A DNA stretch of 64,000 bases, taken from positions 124,001-188,000 of the forward strand of contig JAQSYO010000005.1 of NCBI GenBank assembly GCA_029256105.1. The letters are read 5' to 3'. This stretch comes from Herbinix sp. GTDB lineage: Bacteria > Bacillota > Clostridia > Lachnospirales > Lachnospiraceae. The position numbers and the translations under genes are program-made. Below, piece by piece: positions 51,824 to 61,777 of this stretch; the stretch's first letter is position 1; every line of letters begins with the position of its first letter. The notes under the pieces were generated by a model. The model saw only the letters and a list, made by a program, of their open reading frames with translations, made no database searches and had not been told where the DNA came from.

Positions 51824-54133
51824 ATGGGTGAAGCTAAGGAAGATTCCAAAGAATTATTGGGTAAAGAAGAGAACATTACTTCGGCAACCTTTAATGTGCC
51901 GGCTGATTTTACTGCGCCCGAAACTCTTTATCAAGAATTAATTGATAAAATACGAAGTTATCATCCTTCGGCTGATATTTCCATGGTTGAGAAGGCTTAT
52001 ATTCTTGCGGATAATGCCCATAAGAATCAACTTCGCAAGTCCGGGGAGCCCTATATCATTCATCCACTCTGTGTAGCTAACATCTTAGCAGAACTGGAAC
52101 TGGACAAGGAAACGATTGTAGCCGGCATCCTTCATGATGTCGTAGAGGACACGGATTTTACTGTAGAGCAGATTGCAGCGATGTTTTCCGATGAAGTTGC
52201 ACTTTTGGTTGATGGTGTTACAAAGCTGACGAAGATAAACTATTCTATGGACAAGGTGGAGCTACAGGCAGAGAACTTGAGAAAGATGTTCTTAGCTATG
52301 GCGAAGGATATCCGTGTTATTTTAATTAAATTAGCGGACCGCCTCCATAACATGCGTACCCTAAAATACAAGGAACCACATAAGCAAAAAGAAACTGCAA
52401 GAGAGACTATGGATATCTATGCTCCAATTGCTCAGCGACTTGGTATTTCCATGATTAAAATTGAGTTGGATGATTTGTCCCTCAAATATTTGGAGCCAGA
52501 GATCTATAAGGAATTAGCAGAGAAGATTGCTACTAAGAGGAGCGAACGTCAGGCTTATATTGATGATATCGTTAATGAAGTTAGAACACACGTAGAAGAA
52601 GCTGGGATAGAGGCTAAGATTGATGGCCGCATCAAGCATTTTTTCAGTATATATAAGAAAATGGTGAATCAGAATAAAACGTTGGATCAGATTTATGATT
52701 TGTTTGCAGTACGTATTGTTGTTGATTCCTTAAAAGATTGTTATGCAGCTCTCGGTGTTATCCATGAGATGTATAAACCGATACCGGGTCGTTTTAAAGA
52801 TTACATTGCTATGCCTAAGCCAAATATGTATCAATCACTGCATACCACGTTAATCGGTCCCAAAGGAGCACCCTTTGAGATTCAAATCCGTACCTACGAG
52901 ATGCATCGTACAGCGGAATATGGTATCGCAGCTCATTGGAAATACAAAGAAGGTGTTGATGACAAGGGTGGTACTGCGAATGCGGAAGAAGAGAAGCTTA
53001 CCTGGTTGCGCCAAGTGTTGGAGTGGCAGCGGGATTTGGCAGATAATAAGGAGTTCTTAAGTCTAATTAAGAATGACTTCGATTTATTCTCGGAAAGCGT
53101 ATATGCATTTACACCGAGCGGAGATGTTAAGACCTTACCCACCGGCTCCAATCCGATTGATTTTGCCTACAGTATTCATAGTGCTGTTGGTAATAAGATG
53201 GTGGGTGCCCGTGTAAACGGTAAGCTCGAGCCAATTGATTATGTGATTCAAAATGGTGACCGTATCGAAATCATAACCTCGCAAAATTCCAGAGGGCCGA
53301 GTCGAGACTGGCTTTCCATCGTTAAGAGTACGCAGGCAAAGAATAAAATCAACCAATGGTTTAAAACAGAACTTAAGGAAGATAATATTAGTAGAGGTAA
53401 GGATTTAATTGTCTCTTATTGTAAAACAAAAAACATTGTACTAAGTGATTTGCTGAAAACAGAATTTATGAATTCTCTTATGCGTAAATATGGCTTCCGG
53501 GATTGGGATTCTGTACTGGCAGCGGTCGGACATGGCGGTTTGAAGGAAGGCCAGATTGTCAATAAACTCTTAGAGGAATATAAAAAGAAGAACAAAAAAG
53601 AGATGACGGATGAGAAGGTACTTGATACTATCTCAGAATTCAAGGATACCAGAGTACCACCTAAGAAATCTAAGAGCGGTATTGTGGTCGAAGGTATTCA
53701 TGACCTGGCAGTACGATTTTCGAAATGTTGTAGTCCGGTTCCAGGGGATGAAATCATTGGATTTGTAACCAGAGGAAGAGGTGTGTCCATCCATCGAACA
53801 GATTGTATTAATGTAATTAACCTCTCAGAAGAAGACCGAGCAAGAATGATAGATGCAGAATGGAATGTATCCGATGAAAAAAATTCCGGTGGAGTTTATA
53901 GCGCCGAAATCAGAATCTATGCAAATAATCGAACTGGCGTATTGGTAGATGTATCAAGAGTCTTTACAGAGAATAAAATTGATGTAACATCGATGAACGT
54001 TCGGACTAGTAAACAAGGAAAAGCAACGATCGGTATCGGCTTTGAGATTAACGGTAAGGATCAGTTAAATGAGATTATTGCAAAGATTAGGAATGTGGAA
54101 AGTGTAATCGACATTGAGCGTACCGCAGGTTAA
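51824..54133 (+). CDS. relA: bifunctional (p)ppGpp synthetase/hydrolase
   Basis: A 769-residue Rel enzyme of the stringent response. HD hydrolase with AGILHDVVEDTDFT and LADRLHNMRTL; synthetase with DGRIKHFFSIYKKM and IAMPKPNMYQSLHTT; TGS domain (YAFTPSGDVKTLPTGSNPID); Zn-finger-like CCSPVPGDEIIGFVTRGRG; ACT at the C-terminus (ANNRTGVLVDVSRVF). Both hydrolase and synthetase motifs are intact, so it should make and break (p)ppGpp. ATG 51824 follows AAGGGTGG; GTG 51803 is less likely. Confidence 0.95.
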   Translation: MGEAKEDSKELLGKEENITSATFNVPADFTAPETLYQELIDKIRSYHPSADISMVEKAYILADNAHKNQLRKSGEPYIIHPLCVANILAELELDKETIVAGILHDVVEDTDFTVEQIAAMFSDEVALLVDGVTKLTKINYSMDKVELQAENLRKMFLAMAKDIRVILIKLADRLHNMRTLKYKEPHKQKETARETMDIYAPIAQRLGISMIKIELDDLSLKYLEPEIYKELAEKIATKRSERQAYIDDIVNEVRTHVEEAGIEAKIDGRIKHFFSIYKKMVNQNKTLDQIYDLFAVRIVVDSLKDCYAALGVIHEMYKPIPGRFKDYIAMPKPNMYQSLHTTLIGPKGAPFEIQIRTYEMHRTAEYGIAAHWKYKEGVDDKGGTANAEEEKLTWLRQVLEWQRDLADNKEFLSLIKNDFDLFSESVYAFTPSGDVKTLPTGSNPIDFAYSIHSAVGNKMVGARVNGKLEPIDYVIQNGDRIEIITSQNSRGPSRDWLSIVKSTQAKNKINQWFKTELKEDNISRGKDLIVSYCKTKNIVLSDLLKTEFMNSLMRKYGFRDWDSVLAAVGHGGLKEGQIVNKLLEEYKKKNKKEMTDEKVLDTISEFKDTRVPPKKSKSGIVVEGIHDLAVRFSKCCSPVPGDEIIGFVTRGRGVSIHRTDCINVINLSEEDRARMIDAEWNVSDEKNSGGVYSAEIRIYANNRTGVLVDVSRVFTENKIDVTSMNVRTSKQGKATIGIGFEINGKDQLNEIIAKIRNVESVIDIERTAG

Positions 54134-54184
54134 GAAGATTGGTTTGATCAATTTCTCATTCTTAATAGAAATATGGAGGTCTTT

Positions 54185-54841
54185 ATGAGTGAATTAATTC
54201 GAAAAACCCTTATCCTTGGTATGGTTCAGACCAACTGCTATATCATCAGTAACGGGGATACGAAGGAAGCCATTGTATTTGATCCGGCAGATAATGCCGA
54301 TAAAATAGAACAATATTTAAAGTCAAATGACCTCGTGTGCAAGGCTATCCTTCTCACGCACGGTCATTTTGACCATATTATGGCGGCAACTGAGTTAGCT
54401 GAAATAACCCATACTTCTATCTATGCACATGAAGCAGAAGTTGGATTATTAACGGATGCAAAGGTAAATGCCTCCGCCCATATTCATAAGGAATGTAGCC
54501 TTATTCCTGATGTGTTACTAAAGGATGAGGAGGTATTACAACTTGCCGGATTTACAATTAAAGTAATTCATACGCCTGGGCATACAGCTGGAGGGGCTTG
54601 CTATTATTTCCTTGGTCATGGGGTATTAATAAGCGGAGATACTTTATTTCGAGGAAGTATCGGACGTTCGGATCTTCCGACGGGTAACGGCAGGCAATTA
54701 GTGGAATCAATTCTCAATAAACTAATGATCTTGGAAGATCAGGTTGCAGTATATCCAGGTCACGGAAATGCAACAACGATTGGATACGAAAGAGATAAAA
54801 ATATCTATTTGACCCGTAATTGGGACGCATTTGATATGTAA
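54185..54841 (+). CDS. MBL-fold metallohydrolase (glyoxalase II-like)
   Basis: A 218-residue metallo-beta-lactamase-fold hydrolase. ILLTHGHFDHIMA is the HxHxDH zinc motif; IHTPGHTAGGACYY, ISGDTLFRGSIGRSDLP and VYPGHGNATT give the remaining ligands. GloB-like length, though without the C-terminal glutathione-binding domain, so thiolester hydrolysis is a guess. ATG 54185 follows TGGAGGT. It lies 51 nt after relA and before hemZ, the usual clostridial order. Confidence 0.9.
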   Translation: MSELIRKTLILGMVQTNCYIISNGDTKEAIVFDPADNADKIEQYLKSNDLVCKAILLTHGHFDHIMAATELAEITHTSIYAHEAEVGLLTDAKVNASAHIHKECSLIPDVLLKDEEVLQLAGFTIKVIHTPGHTAGGACYYFLGHGVLISGDTLFRGSIGRSDLPTGNGRQLVESILNKLMILEDQVAVYPGHGNATTIGYERDKNIYLTRNWDAFDM

Positions 54842-54855
54842 TCTTTACAGGAGTA

Positions 54856-54918
54856 AGGTTGAAGGAAATCATTTTCAACCTCAAAAGTTTGTGCCTGCGT
54901 AATCCTCGGCACAAACTT
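54856..54918 (+). other. two hairpins between the MBL hydrolase and hemZ
   Basis: AGGTTGAA (54856) pairs with TTCAACCT (54874), and AAGTTTGTGCC (54885-54895) with GGCACAAACTT (54908-54918), the latter a perfect 11-bp stem. No U-run follows the second, so they are more likely processing or attenuation elements than full terminators. Confidence 0.6.
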
Positions 54919-54956
54919 CAGATATGCGGAGAGTATGCGCAGGAATGGGTATAAAA

Positions 54957-56486
54957 ATGATTAATATAATCTTATCAAATATAGCTTATGAATATGATGT
55001 ATACACCCTGGTGAAGGCTTTTTATCCGGAGGAGACGATTAAAGTCATTGGAAAAGATGAATTTCATCAAATCGAGGCAGATAATAATATTATCTTAGAA
55101 GTGAGTAGCAGTGTAAAATCGAAGGAAGCATCAACAGTACTGCTCCGAGAGATTAGTGTAGATTTTCTGGAGGACTGTATTCAATTTACTTTTGCTGACA
55201 CCAGCTATAAATCACATATTCAAACACTTACAATTGACGCCTCTACTCCAAAAGCACAATATAAAAATGCAATGAAACGTATGCTTTATGGGATGCTTTC
55301 AGAGACCACACATCGTACGCTTCCATGGGGAATATTAACAGGAATTCGTCCAACGAAGCTGGTTTATGAGATGCTGGAAGAAGGACATCAAGATACGGAA
55401 ATTCGTGAAAAGATGAAAGAAGTATATCTTTGCTCTGAGGCAAAGCTCTCAATGAGTCTGCGTATAGCAAAACGAGAAGAACAACTCCTTAGGGAAATAG
55501 ATTATCGGCAGGGTTATAGTCTTTATATCGGAATTCCTTTCTGTCCGAGTACCTGTCTCTACTGTTCGTTCACTTCCTATTCCATAGCGAAGTATTCAAA
55601 TTATGTGGAAGCTTATTTAGTAGCACTTCAGAAAGAAATCGAATACGCAGCAACTTGTTTTCCAGATAAGAGATTGACTACCGTTTATTTTGGTGGAGGA
55701 ACCCCTACGACTCTGACTGCAGAGCAATTGGATTACCTCTTGGGATTAGTAAAGAAGAATTTTGATTTTACTCATGTAAAGGAATTTTGTGTGGAAGCAG
55801 GTAGACCGGATAGTATTACACGGGAAAAACTTCAGGTACTTAAAAAATGGGGTGTTGACCGTATCTCCATCAATCCACAAAGTATGCAGCAGAAAACGCT
55901 TGATTTGATTGGAAGAAAGCATACGGTAGACGAGATAAAGGAGGCTTTTCATCTAGCTAGGGAAACCGGACATGAAAACATCAATATGGATATTATCATC
56001 GGATTACCTGGTGAGAATCCGGAGGATGTTGCGGATACCTTAAAGCAAATTAATGAACTAAATCCAGATAGTCTTACCGTGCATACGTTAGCAATAAAGC
56101 GTGCTGCCAGACTTAATATAGAGAAAGAGAATTATAGTAATCTCAAAGCCTCTGAGGTACCTGCTATGCTGGAGCAGACAATCGAATATGCAGAAAAGAA
56201 CGATTATCTCCCCTATTATCTCTACCGACAGAAGAATATGGCAGATAACCTTGAGAATATCGGTTATGCAAGATATGGCAAGGAAGGATTATATAATATA
56301 TTAATAATGGAGGAACAACAGACTATTCTAGCGCTTGGAGCAGGAGGAATGTCAAAGTTCGTATTCCATGAGGAAAACCGAATAGAACGTGTCGATAATG
56401 TAAAGAGTGTTACAGACTACATTAGTAGAATAGATGAAATGATTGCAAGAAAGCAGCAGTTTCTTCAGCAGAATGATAATTTATGA
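54957..56486 (+). CDS. hemZ: HemZ-type radical SAM protein
   Basis: A 509-residue radical-SAM protein of the HemZ group (putative coproporphyrinogen dehydrogenase or related). Cluster motif [17 protein letters not shown] gives CxxxCxxC followed by Phe rather than the extra Cys seen in true HemN, which makes a HemW-like or other role possible. [15 protein letters not shown] and [11 protein letters not shown] are SAM-binding sections; the N-terminal 160 residues form the HemZ-specific domain. ATG 54957 is chosen by family start ([14 protein letters not shown]), since upstream ATGs have no better site. Confidence 0.85.
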   Translation: MINIILSNIAYEYDVYTLVKAFYPEETIKVIGKDEFHQIEADNNIILEVSSSVKSKEASTVLLREISVDFLEDCIQFTFADTSYKSHIQTLTIDASTPKAQYKNAMKRMLYGMLSETTHRTLPWGILTGIRPTKLVYEMLEEGHQDTEIREKMKEVYLCSEAKLSMSLRIAKREEQLLREIDYRQGYSLYIGIPFCPSTCLYCSFTSYSIAKYSNYVEAYLVALQKEIEYAATCFPDKRLTTVYFGGGTPTTLTAEQLDYLLGLVKKNFDFTHVKEFCVEAGRPDSITREKLQVLKKWGVDRISINPQSMQQKTLDLIGRKHTVDEIKEAFHLARETGHENINMDIIIGLPGENPEDVADTLKQINELNPDSLTVHTLAIKRAARLNIEKENYSNLKASEVPAMLEQTIEYAEKNDYLPYYLYRQKNMADNLENIGYARYGKEGLYNILIMEEQQTILALGAGGMSKFVFHEENRIERVDNVKSVTDYISRIDEMIARKQQFLQQNDNL

Positions 56487-56631
56487 TTGCTCCAAAGAAT
56501 TATTAATAACTACAGAAATCTATAGTTACTTCTGTGAGAAATATTATTTTTTAAAAAATTTAAAAGCTTTGATTACTTCTTTAGAAGTATCCATTGAAAT
56601 TATATTAATAGATATAGAACGGAGGACTAGG

Positions 56632-57876
56632 ATGATTACACAAAGACCGAAAGGAACCCAGGATTGGTATGGTTCCAATATGCATAAGCGTACCATCATC
56701 GAGGGTATTGCAAGAAAGATTTGTAAGGCATATAACATCAAGGAGATTATAACTCCTGCATTTGAACATACGATTCTATTTCAAAGAAGTGTTGGTGAGA
56801 CGACAGACGTTGTTCAAAAAGAAATGTACACCTTTGATGACAAGGGACACCGTAGTATTACCTTAAAACCGGAGGGAACAGCTGGTGCAGTACGTGCATA
56901 TCTGGAGAATAATCTTTATGCCGAAAGCCAGCCGACTAAATTGTTCTATGTAACACAGGCATTTCGTTATGAAAATCCACAAAGCGGTAGATTTCGCCAG
57001 CATCACCAGTTTGGTATCGAATTCTTAGGTTCTGCAAGTCCATTGGCAGAATTAGAATTAATCTCTTTATTGACACAATTTATGAAAGAGTTAGGATTAA
57101 AAGGAGCAAAGCTTCATATTAACAGCATTGGTTGTGGCAATTGCCGCAAGACCTATAATGAAGCATTGTTAACGTATCTAAGAAAGCATGAAGAGAACCT
57201 TTGCCCTACCTGTCGTGAAAGAATGCTTAAGAACCCGCTTCGTGTCATTGACTGCAAGGTGCCATCATGTAAAGTAATAGTAAAGGATGCTCCTCGAACA
57301 ATTGAATATTTGGATGAGGAATGCAGGAATCATTTTGAAGAATTGCAGGGTTTGCTTACGGAGATGGAAATTCCCTTTGAAGTGGATACCAGCATTGTTA
57401 GGGGATTGGATTATTATACCAAGACCGTATTTGAATTTGTGAATGCAGAAGGCTTTACCTTATGTGGTGGTGGAAGATATGATAACCTAATCCATGAGAT
57501 TGATGAAAAGCAGGATATCCCGGCGGTAGGCTTTGGCTTTGGTATTGAGCGTATTATCAATGAACTTGCAGCGGAGGGTGTTGAACTAGAAGCGGAACCC
57601 GCAGTAGAATTATATGTAGGAATTCTTGGAAAAGAAGCAAAAGCCGCTGCCTTCAAGTTGGTTCAGAAGCTGCGTAATCAAGGAGTTGTAGTTGAAACAG
57701 ACTATATGGACCGCAGTGTGAAAGCACAGATGAAGTATGCGAATAAAATCGGTGCAAAAAACACTGTTATTATTGGCGCTGATGAATTAACGAATAACAA
57801 AGCAAATGTTAAGAACATGGAGACAGGAGAGCAAACGGAGGTTTCTTTGGATCAGATTGCAGAACTTTTCGCTTAA
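56632..57876 (+). CDS. hisS: histidyl-tRNA synthetase
   Basis: A 414-residue class II synthetase. Motif 1 and 2 regions ([35 protein letters not shown]) and the His-specific [13 protein letters not shown] and [12 protein letters not shown] with motif 3 [12 protein letters not shown] are present. The anticodon domain fills the C-terminal 90 residues. ATG 56632 follows GGAGGA; the frame upstream to 56443 overlaps hemZ without support. No T-box structure was seen in the 145-nt leader. Confidence 0.95.
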   Translation: MITQRPKGTQDWYGSNMHKRTIIEGIARKICKAYNIKEIITPAFEHTILFQRSVGETTDVVQKEMYTFDDKGHRSITLKPEGTAGAVRAYLENNLYAESQPTKLFYVTQAFRYENPQSGRFRQHHQFGIEFLGSASPLAELELISLLTQFMKELGLKGAKLHINSIGCGNCRKTYNEALLTYLRKHEENLCPTCRERMLKNPLRVIDCKVPSCKVIVKDAPRTIEYLDEECRNHFEELQGLLTEMEIPFEVDTSIVRGLDYYTKTVFEFVNAEGFTLCGGGRYDNLIHEIDEKQDIPAVGFGFGIERIINELAAEGVELEAEPAVELYVGILGKEAKAAAFKLVQKLRNQGVVVETDYMDRSVKAQMKYANKIGAKNTVIIGADELTNNKANVKNMETGEQTEVSLDQIAELFA

Positions 57877-57921
57877 TAGTTTTATATTATTTATTACAAA
57901 TATACATTTGCTGTACTTTAT

Positions 57922-57967
57922 AACCCCGAATAGAGAAACTGAAAAAGTTTCCTGTTCGGGGTTTTTG
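57922..57967 (+). terminator. terminator after hisS
   Basis: Outer arms AACCCCGAA (57922-57930) and TTCGGGGTT (57955-57963) enclose GAAACT/AAGTTTC, then TTTT. It ends the scfB-hisS run and separates it from the chemotaxis operon. Confidence 0.88.
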
Positions 57968-58003
57968 CATAATTTTATATAAATCGACATAATAAAACAC
58001 ATA

Positions 58004-58032
58004 TTGACAAATTAGTACAATATACCTATAAT
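58004..58032 (+). promoter_or_regulatory. consensus vegetative promoter of the TetR-che operon
   Basis: TTGACA (58004-58009), exactly 17 nt, TATAAT (58027-58032). This is the best promoter in the window. An AATTAGTAC/GTAC-like pattern is too weak to call an operator. Confidence 0.88.
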
Positions 58033-58080
58033 TGAATTATAAAAAAGAGAGTGAGTGTTTACTACGGCAGGTGGAATAAT

Positions 58081-58683
58081 ATGGGTATTAATTTGCTTCA
58101 CAGAAAAGAACAGCTTATATTAACAGCAATTGATATAATCGATGAACTTGGCATCCAAAAGCTAACGACAAGAGAAATAGCTAGAAGGCAGGGTGTCTCA
58201 GAAGCTACTTTGTTTCGCCATTTCAAGAATAAAAATGAACTATTGTTGGCTGTATTAGATTATTTTATCCAATTTGATGAGGACATTCTTCAATCAACGA
58301 AAATGAATGAGCTTAAACCGATGGAGGCTTTGCAATTTCATGTCATCTCTTATGCTGAATACTACGAGAACTATCCTGCAATAACAGCAATACTACAATT
58401 GTTTGATGTGTTACGGTATGAAGAAGAATTAGCAGATAAAATTAAGTACATTCAGGAAAGTAGAACTGCTATGTTGCAGCATTTGGTAGAAGAGGCACAA
58501 AGAACTGGTGAGATATGCAAAGAAGTAAATAGTAACATGCTTGCAGTGATAATATCTGGTTTTTGCAGAGAAATTTGTTTAAATTGGAGACTCGCAAAGG
58601 GTACATATTCTCTTCGAGAAAGAACACTGACAACATTAGGGTTACTTCTAAATACCATTGGTAATACGAAAGAATATATATAA
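58081..58683 (+). CDS. TetR-family regulator heading the chemotaxis operon
   Basis: A 200-residue regulator. The helix-turn-helix reads LTTREIARRQGVSEATLFRHFKNKNELLLAV, at about residues 30-58 and so near the usual position; the C-terminal effector domain (QFDEDILQ onward) is helical and unlike any named member. ATG 58081 follows CAGGTGG; GTG 58051 is less likely. cheY begins 13 nt after its stop. It probably autoregulates the operon, whose promoter is just upstream; the ligand is unknown. Confidence 0.85.
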   Translation: MGINLLHRKEQLILTAIDIIDELGIQKLTTREIARRQGVSEATLFRHFKNKNELLLAVLDYFIQFDEDILQSTKMNELKPMEALQFHVISYAEYYENYPAITAILQLFDVLRYEEELADKIKYIQESRTAMLQHLVEEAQRTGEICKEVNSNMLAVIISGFCREICLNWRLAKGTYSLRERTLTTLGLLLNTIGNTKEYI

Positions 58684-58696
58684 GGAGACTTACACT

Positions 58697-59050
58697 ATGA
58701 AAAAAGTATTAATTGTTGATGATGCTGCATTTATGAGATTGGCGATTAAAAACATTCTTGTTAAAAATGAATTTGATGTAGTCGGTGAGGCGGAGAATGG
58801 TAGTATAGCAATCAAGAAATACATGGAGTTGAAGCCTGATGTTGTTACTATGGATATCACAATGCCGGAGATGACAGGGATAGAAGCATTAAAGTCAATT
58901 ATTGCATTCGACGCTAATGCAAAAGTGGTTATGGTTTCTGCCATGGGACAGGAGCATTTAATAATGGAAGCAATTATGGGTGGTGCGAAATCGTTTATTG
59001 TAAAACCATTTAAGGAAGAGCATGTGATACAAACTCTAAATAAAGTATAG
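58697..59050 (+). CDS. cheY: CheY-like response regulator
   Basis: A 117-residue stand-alone receiver. VLIVDDAAFMR (acidic pair), phospho-Asp in VVTMDITMPEMTG, MVSAMGQ (Ser/Thr switch) and FIVKPF (Lys) are all intact. It should be phosphorylated by the CheA encoded next and act on the flagellar motor or another output. ATG 58697 follows AAGGAGA; the frame extends upstream to 58658. Confidence 0.94.
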   Translation: MKKVLIVDDAAFMRLAIKNILVKNEFDVVGEAENGSIAIKKYMELKPDVVTMDITMPEMTGIEALKSIIAFDANAKVVMVSAMGQEHLIMEAIMGGAKSFIVKPFKEEHVIQTLNKV

Positions 59051-59081
59051 TTCATTTATAATATTGTCAGGGGGTAGTTTG

Positions 59082-61214
59082 ATGTCAGACCAGTATGCGG
59101 TTGAGCCGTTGATGGAGATGTTCCTATTTGAAACATCACAATTGCTAGAGCAATTGGAGCATACGATTTTAAGCAGTGAAAAAGAATTAGATTTTACAGA
59201 AGATGCAATTAATGAAATCTTTCGGATTATGCATACTATTAAAGGCTCAGCAGCAATGATGCTTTTTGATAACATCGCTAAGCTTGCACATTCCATAGAA
59301 GATTTATTTTTTTATCTGAGAAAGGAAAAGTCGGTGCAAGTGGATTGTTCTGCACTATCAGATTTGGTTTTAGAAGGCGTTGATTTTATTAAAATAGAAG
59401 TTGATAAGATTAAGAGTAGTAATACGGCAGATGGTATTGCCGATGATTTGGTTATTACAATGAAGAAATTTCTTAATGAACTTAAATTGAACAGGAATAC
59501 GACTGAAATAGCAGTACCTAAAGTCCATGAAACTGCAATCGAATCAAATACAAAAACTGATACTGAAATATCAGAAGAGCAGCATTATTACATAAGTCAA
59601 ATAAAAAAAGAAAAGGGTATTTATAACTATTCTTATAAAGCAATTATACATTTTGAAGAAGGCTGCGAGATGGAGAATATCCGAGCATATACTATTATTC
59701 ACAATCTTAAGGAATGGACAGATGAGATTGTCTATGTACCCGAAGATATAATCGACAGTGATGATAGTATAAACATTATACGACAAAATGGGTTTCATAT
59801 TTACTTGAAAACGAATCTCAGCTATGAGAAAATGCGTGAAATATTCATGAAGACCATATTCTTAAGGGATATGGAATTAGTTCAGCTTGACAATGATATT
59901 GAGTTAATGAAAGTTGAGAAACAAAACATATTATTACCAAAGGTGGATTTTACTAAATCAACTGCAATCGGTGAAACATGCATTTTGGAAAAAAATCGTG
60001 GAGTTAGTAAGGAACGCCTAGAGAAAGATGTTATGTCCTCTTCAACGGCACAAAGTATTATTAGTGTTAGTGTATTAAAACTGGACAAGCTGATGGATTT
60101 AGTTGGTGAGATGGTAATAGCGGAAGCGATGGTAATACAAAATCCAGACTTAAAAGGCCTATTATTAAATAATTTTACGAAGGCTGCAAGGCAGTTGAAT
60201 AAGATTACGAGTGAGATGCAGGACATGGTAATGTCAATTCGGATGGTTCCGCTTTCTGCAACCTTTACTAAAATGCATCGCATCGTCCGGGATATGAGTA
60301 AGAAGCTGGACAAGGATATTCATCTCGATATCATTGGTGAAGATACAGAGGTGGATAAAAATATCATTGAGCATATCTCAGATCCATTAATGCATCTGGT
60401 ACGTAATTCTATTGATCACGGAATAGAGGCTGAGGAGGAACGTCTAATAACAGGGAAGCAAAAAGCCGGAACAATTACGTTGGAAGCGAAAAATGCCGGA
60501 AGCGATGTATTAATTATTGTCCGTGATGATGGAAAAGGGTTAAATAAAGAAAAAATTCTAAAAAAAGCGAAAGAGAATAACCTGCTTTTCAAGAATGAAG
60601 AAGATATGTCTGATAAGGAAATATATAACCTCATACTACTCCCGGGTTTTTCGACGAAAGATAAAGTTACGGAATTTTCAGGTCGCGGTGTTGGGATGGA
60701 TGTAGTAATGAAAAACATAGAAGCAGTTGGTGGCTCAATTACTGTGGATAGCTTTATTAACAAAGGGACGATAATTACCCTTAAAATTCCCCTTACTCTT
60801 GCAATAATCGATGGAATGAACATCAAAGTAGGGAAATCGCGGTATACAATACCAACGATCTCTATCAAAGAATCCTTTCGACCCAAGGAAGGAGATATCT
60901 TTTCTGATCCAGATGGTAACGAAATGATTATGGTAAGGGGGAAGTGTTATCAGATAAGACGTTTACATGAATTATATAAGGTAAAAACAGATATAACAAA
61001 ATTTACAGATGGGATCATTATAATGGTTGAGCAGGATGATAATACGGTATGTGTATTTGCAGATGCATTGCTTGGACAACAACAAGTAGTTGTAAAGGCA
61101 TTACCCCAATACATTCAGAGATTTAAAAGAATTAAAGGGCTTGCTGGTTGTACTCTGTTAGGAGATGGTAGCATCAGTTTGATATTGGATATGGTTCGAA
61201 TGTTCAATCAATAA
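59082..61214 (+). CDS. cheA: chemotaxis histidine kinase CheA
   Basis: A 710-residue kinase with all five CheA domains. P1 phospho-His51 in IFRIMHTIKGSAAMM; P2 (about residues 170-270) for CheY docking; P3 dimerisation beginning VSVLKLDKLMDLVGEMVIAE; P4 ATPase with LVRNSIDHGIEAEEE, VRDDGKGL and FSGRGVGMDVVMKN; P5 CheW-like end. ATG 59082 follows CAGGGGG; the frame from TTG 59064 adds six residues. It couples receptor state to CheY phosphorylation. Confidence 0.95.
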   Translation: MSDQYAVEPLMEMFLFETSQLLEQLEHTILSSEKELDFTEDAINEIFRIMHTIKGSAAMMLFDNIAKLAHSIEDLFFYLRKEKSVQVDCSALSDLVLEGVDFIKIEVDKIKSSNTADGIADDLVITMKKFLNELKLNRNTTEIAVPKVHETAIESNTKTDTEISEEQHYYISQIKKEKGIYNYSYKAIIHFEEGCEMENIRAYTIIHNLKEWTDEIVYVPEDIIDSDDSINIIRQNGFHIYLKTNLSYEKMREIFMKTIFLRDMELVQLDNDIELMKVEKQNILLPKVDFTKSTAIGETCILEKNRGVSKERLEKDVMSSSTAQSIISVSVLKLDKLMDLVGEMVIAEAMVIQNPDLKGLLLNNFTKAARQLNKITSEMQDMVMSIRMVPLSATFTKMHRIVRDMSKKLDKDIHLDIIGEDTEVDKNIIEHISDPLMHLVRNSIDHGIEAEEERLITGKQKAGTITLEAKNAGSDVLIIVRDDGKGLNKEKILKKAKENNLLFKNEEDMSDKEIYNLILLPGFSTKDKVTEFSGRGVGMDVVMKNIEAVGGSITVDSFINKGTIITLKIPLTLAIIDGMNIKVGKSRYTIPTISIKESFRPKEGDIFSDPDGNEMIMVRGKCYQIRRLHELYKVKTDITKFTDGIIIMVEQDDNTVCVFADALLGQQQVVVKALPQYIQRFKRIKGLAGCTLLGDGSISLILDMVRMFNQ

Positions 61215-61254
61215 AATAAATTTAAGCGAAAAGGTATTATGAAAGGAGGAAGAA

Positions 61255-61749
61255 ATGCAGGATATATTGGATAATACACTGGAGCTGGAGGAAGATACGC
61301 AAAAAGATAGATATTTGACTTTTGTATTAGGCAGGGAGTGTTATGGAATAGAAATTAAATTTGTAACCGAAATTATTGGTATTCAGGTAATCACAGAAAT
61401 ACCTGAGCTTCCGGAGTATGTGAAGGGGATAATAAACCTGAGAGGAAAGATTATACCAGTAATTGATGTCAGAACACGCTTTAAAAAAGAACCAAAGGAA
61501 TATAACGATCGTACCTGCGTAATTGTAGTTGATATTAAAGATATATCCATAGGACTTATTGTAGACAGTGTCTCAGAAGTTCTTACTATTTTAGAACAGG
61601 ATATCGTAGATCCACCACAGATGAATAAGGTATCAAATAACGGTTACATTAAAAAGATTGGCAAGGTTGCAAATGAAGTCAAATTACTTCTAGATTGTGA
61701 AAAACTACTCACTGAGAATGAACTGGAAGATTTAAATGAGGTTACATAA
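61255..61749 (+). CDS. cheW: chemotaxis coupling protein CheW
   Basis: A 164-residue adaptor joining receptors to Che[39 protein letters not shown] and [10 protein letters not shown] match the two SH3-like CheW subdomains. AAAGGAGG ribosome site 5 nt before ATG. It ends 28 nt before the MCP start. Confidence 0.94.
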   Translation: MQDILDNTLELEEDTQKDRYLTFVLGRECYGIEIKFVTEIIGIQVITEIPELPEYVKGIINLRGKIIPVIDVRTRFKKEPKEYNDRTCVIVVDIKDISIGLIVDSVSEVLTILEQDIVDPPQMNKVSNNGYIKKIGKVANEVKLLLDCEKLLTENELEDLNEVT

Positions 61750-61777
61750 AAAAATACATCTTATGGAGGTAACGCAT

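Noticed and set aside
56487..56631. T-box leader before hisS
   Set aside because: No T-box core sequence or terminator/antiterminator pair in the 145-nt gap.
59882..60886. Long minus-strand frames inside cheA
   Set aside because: Antisense shadows of a conserved kinase; compositional artefact.
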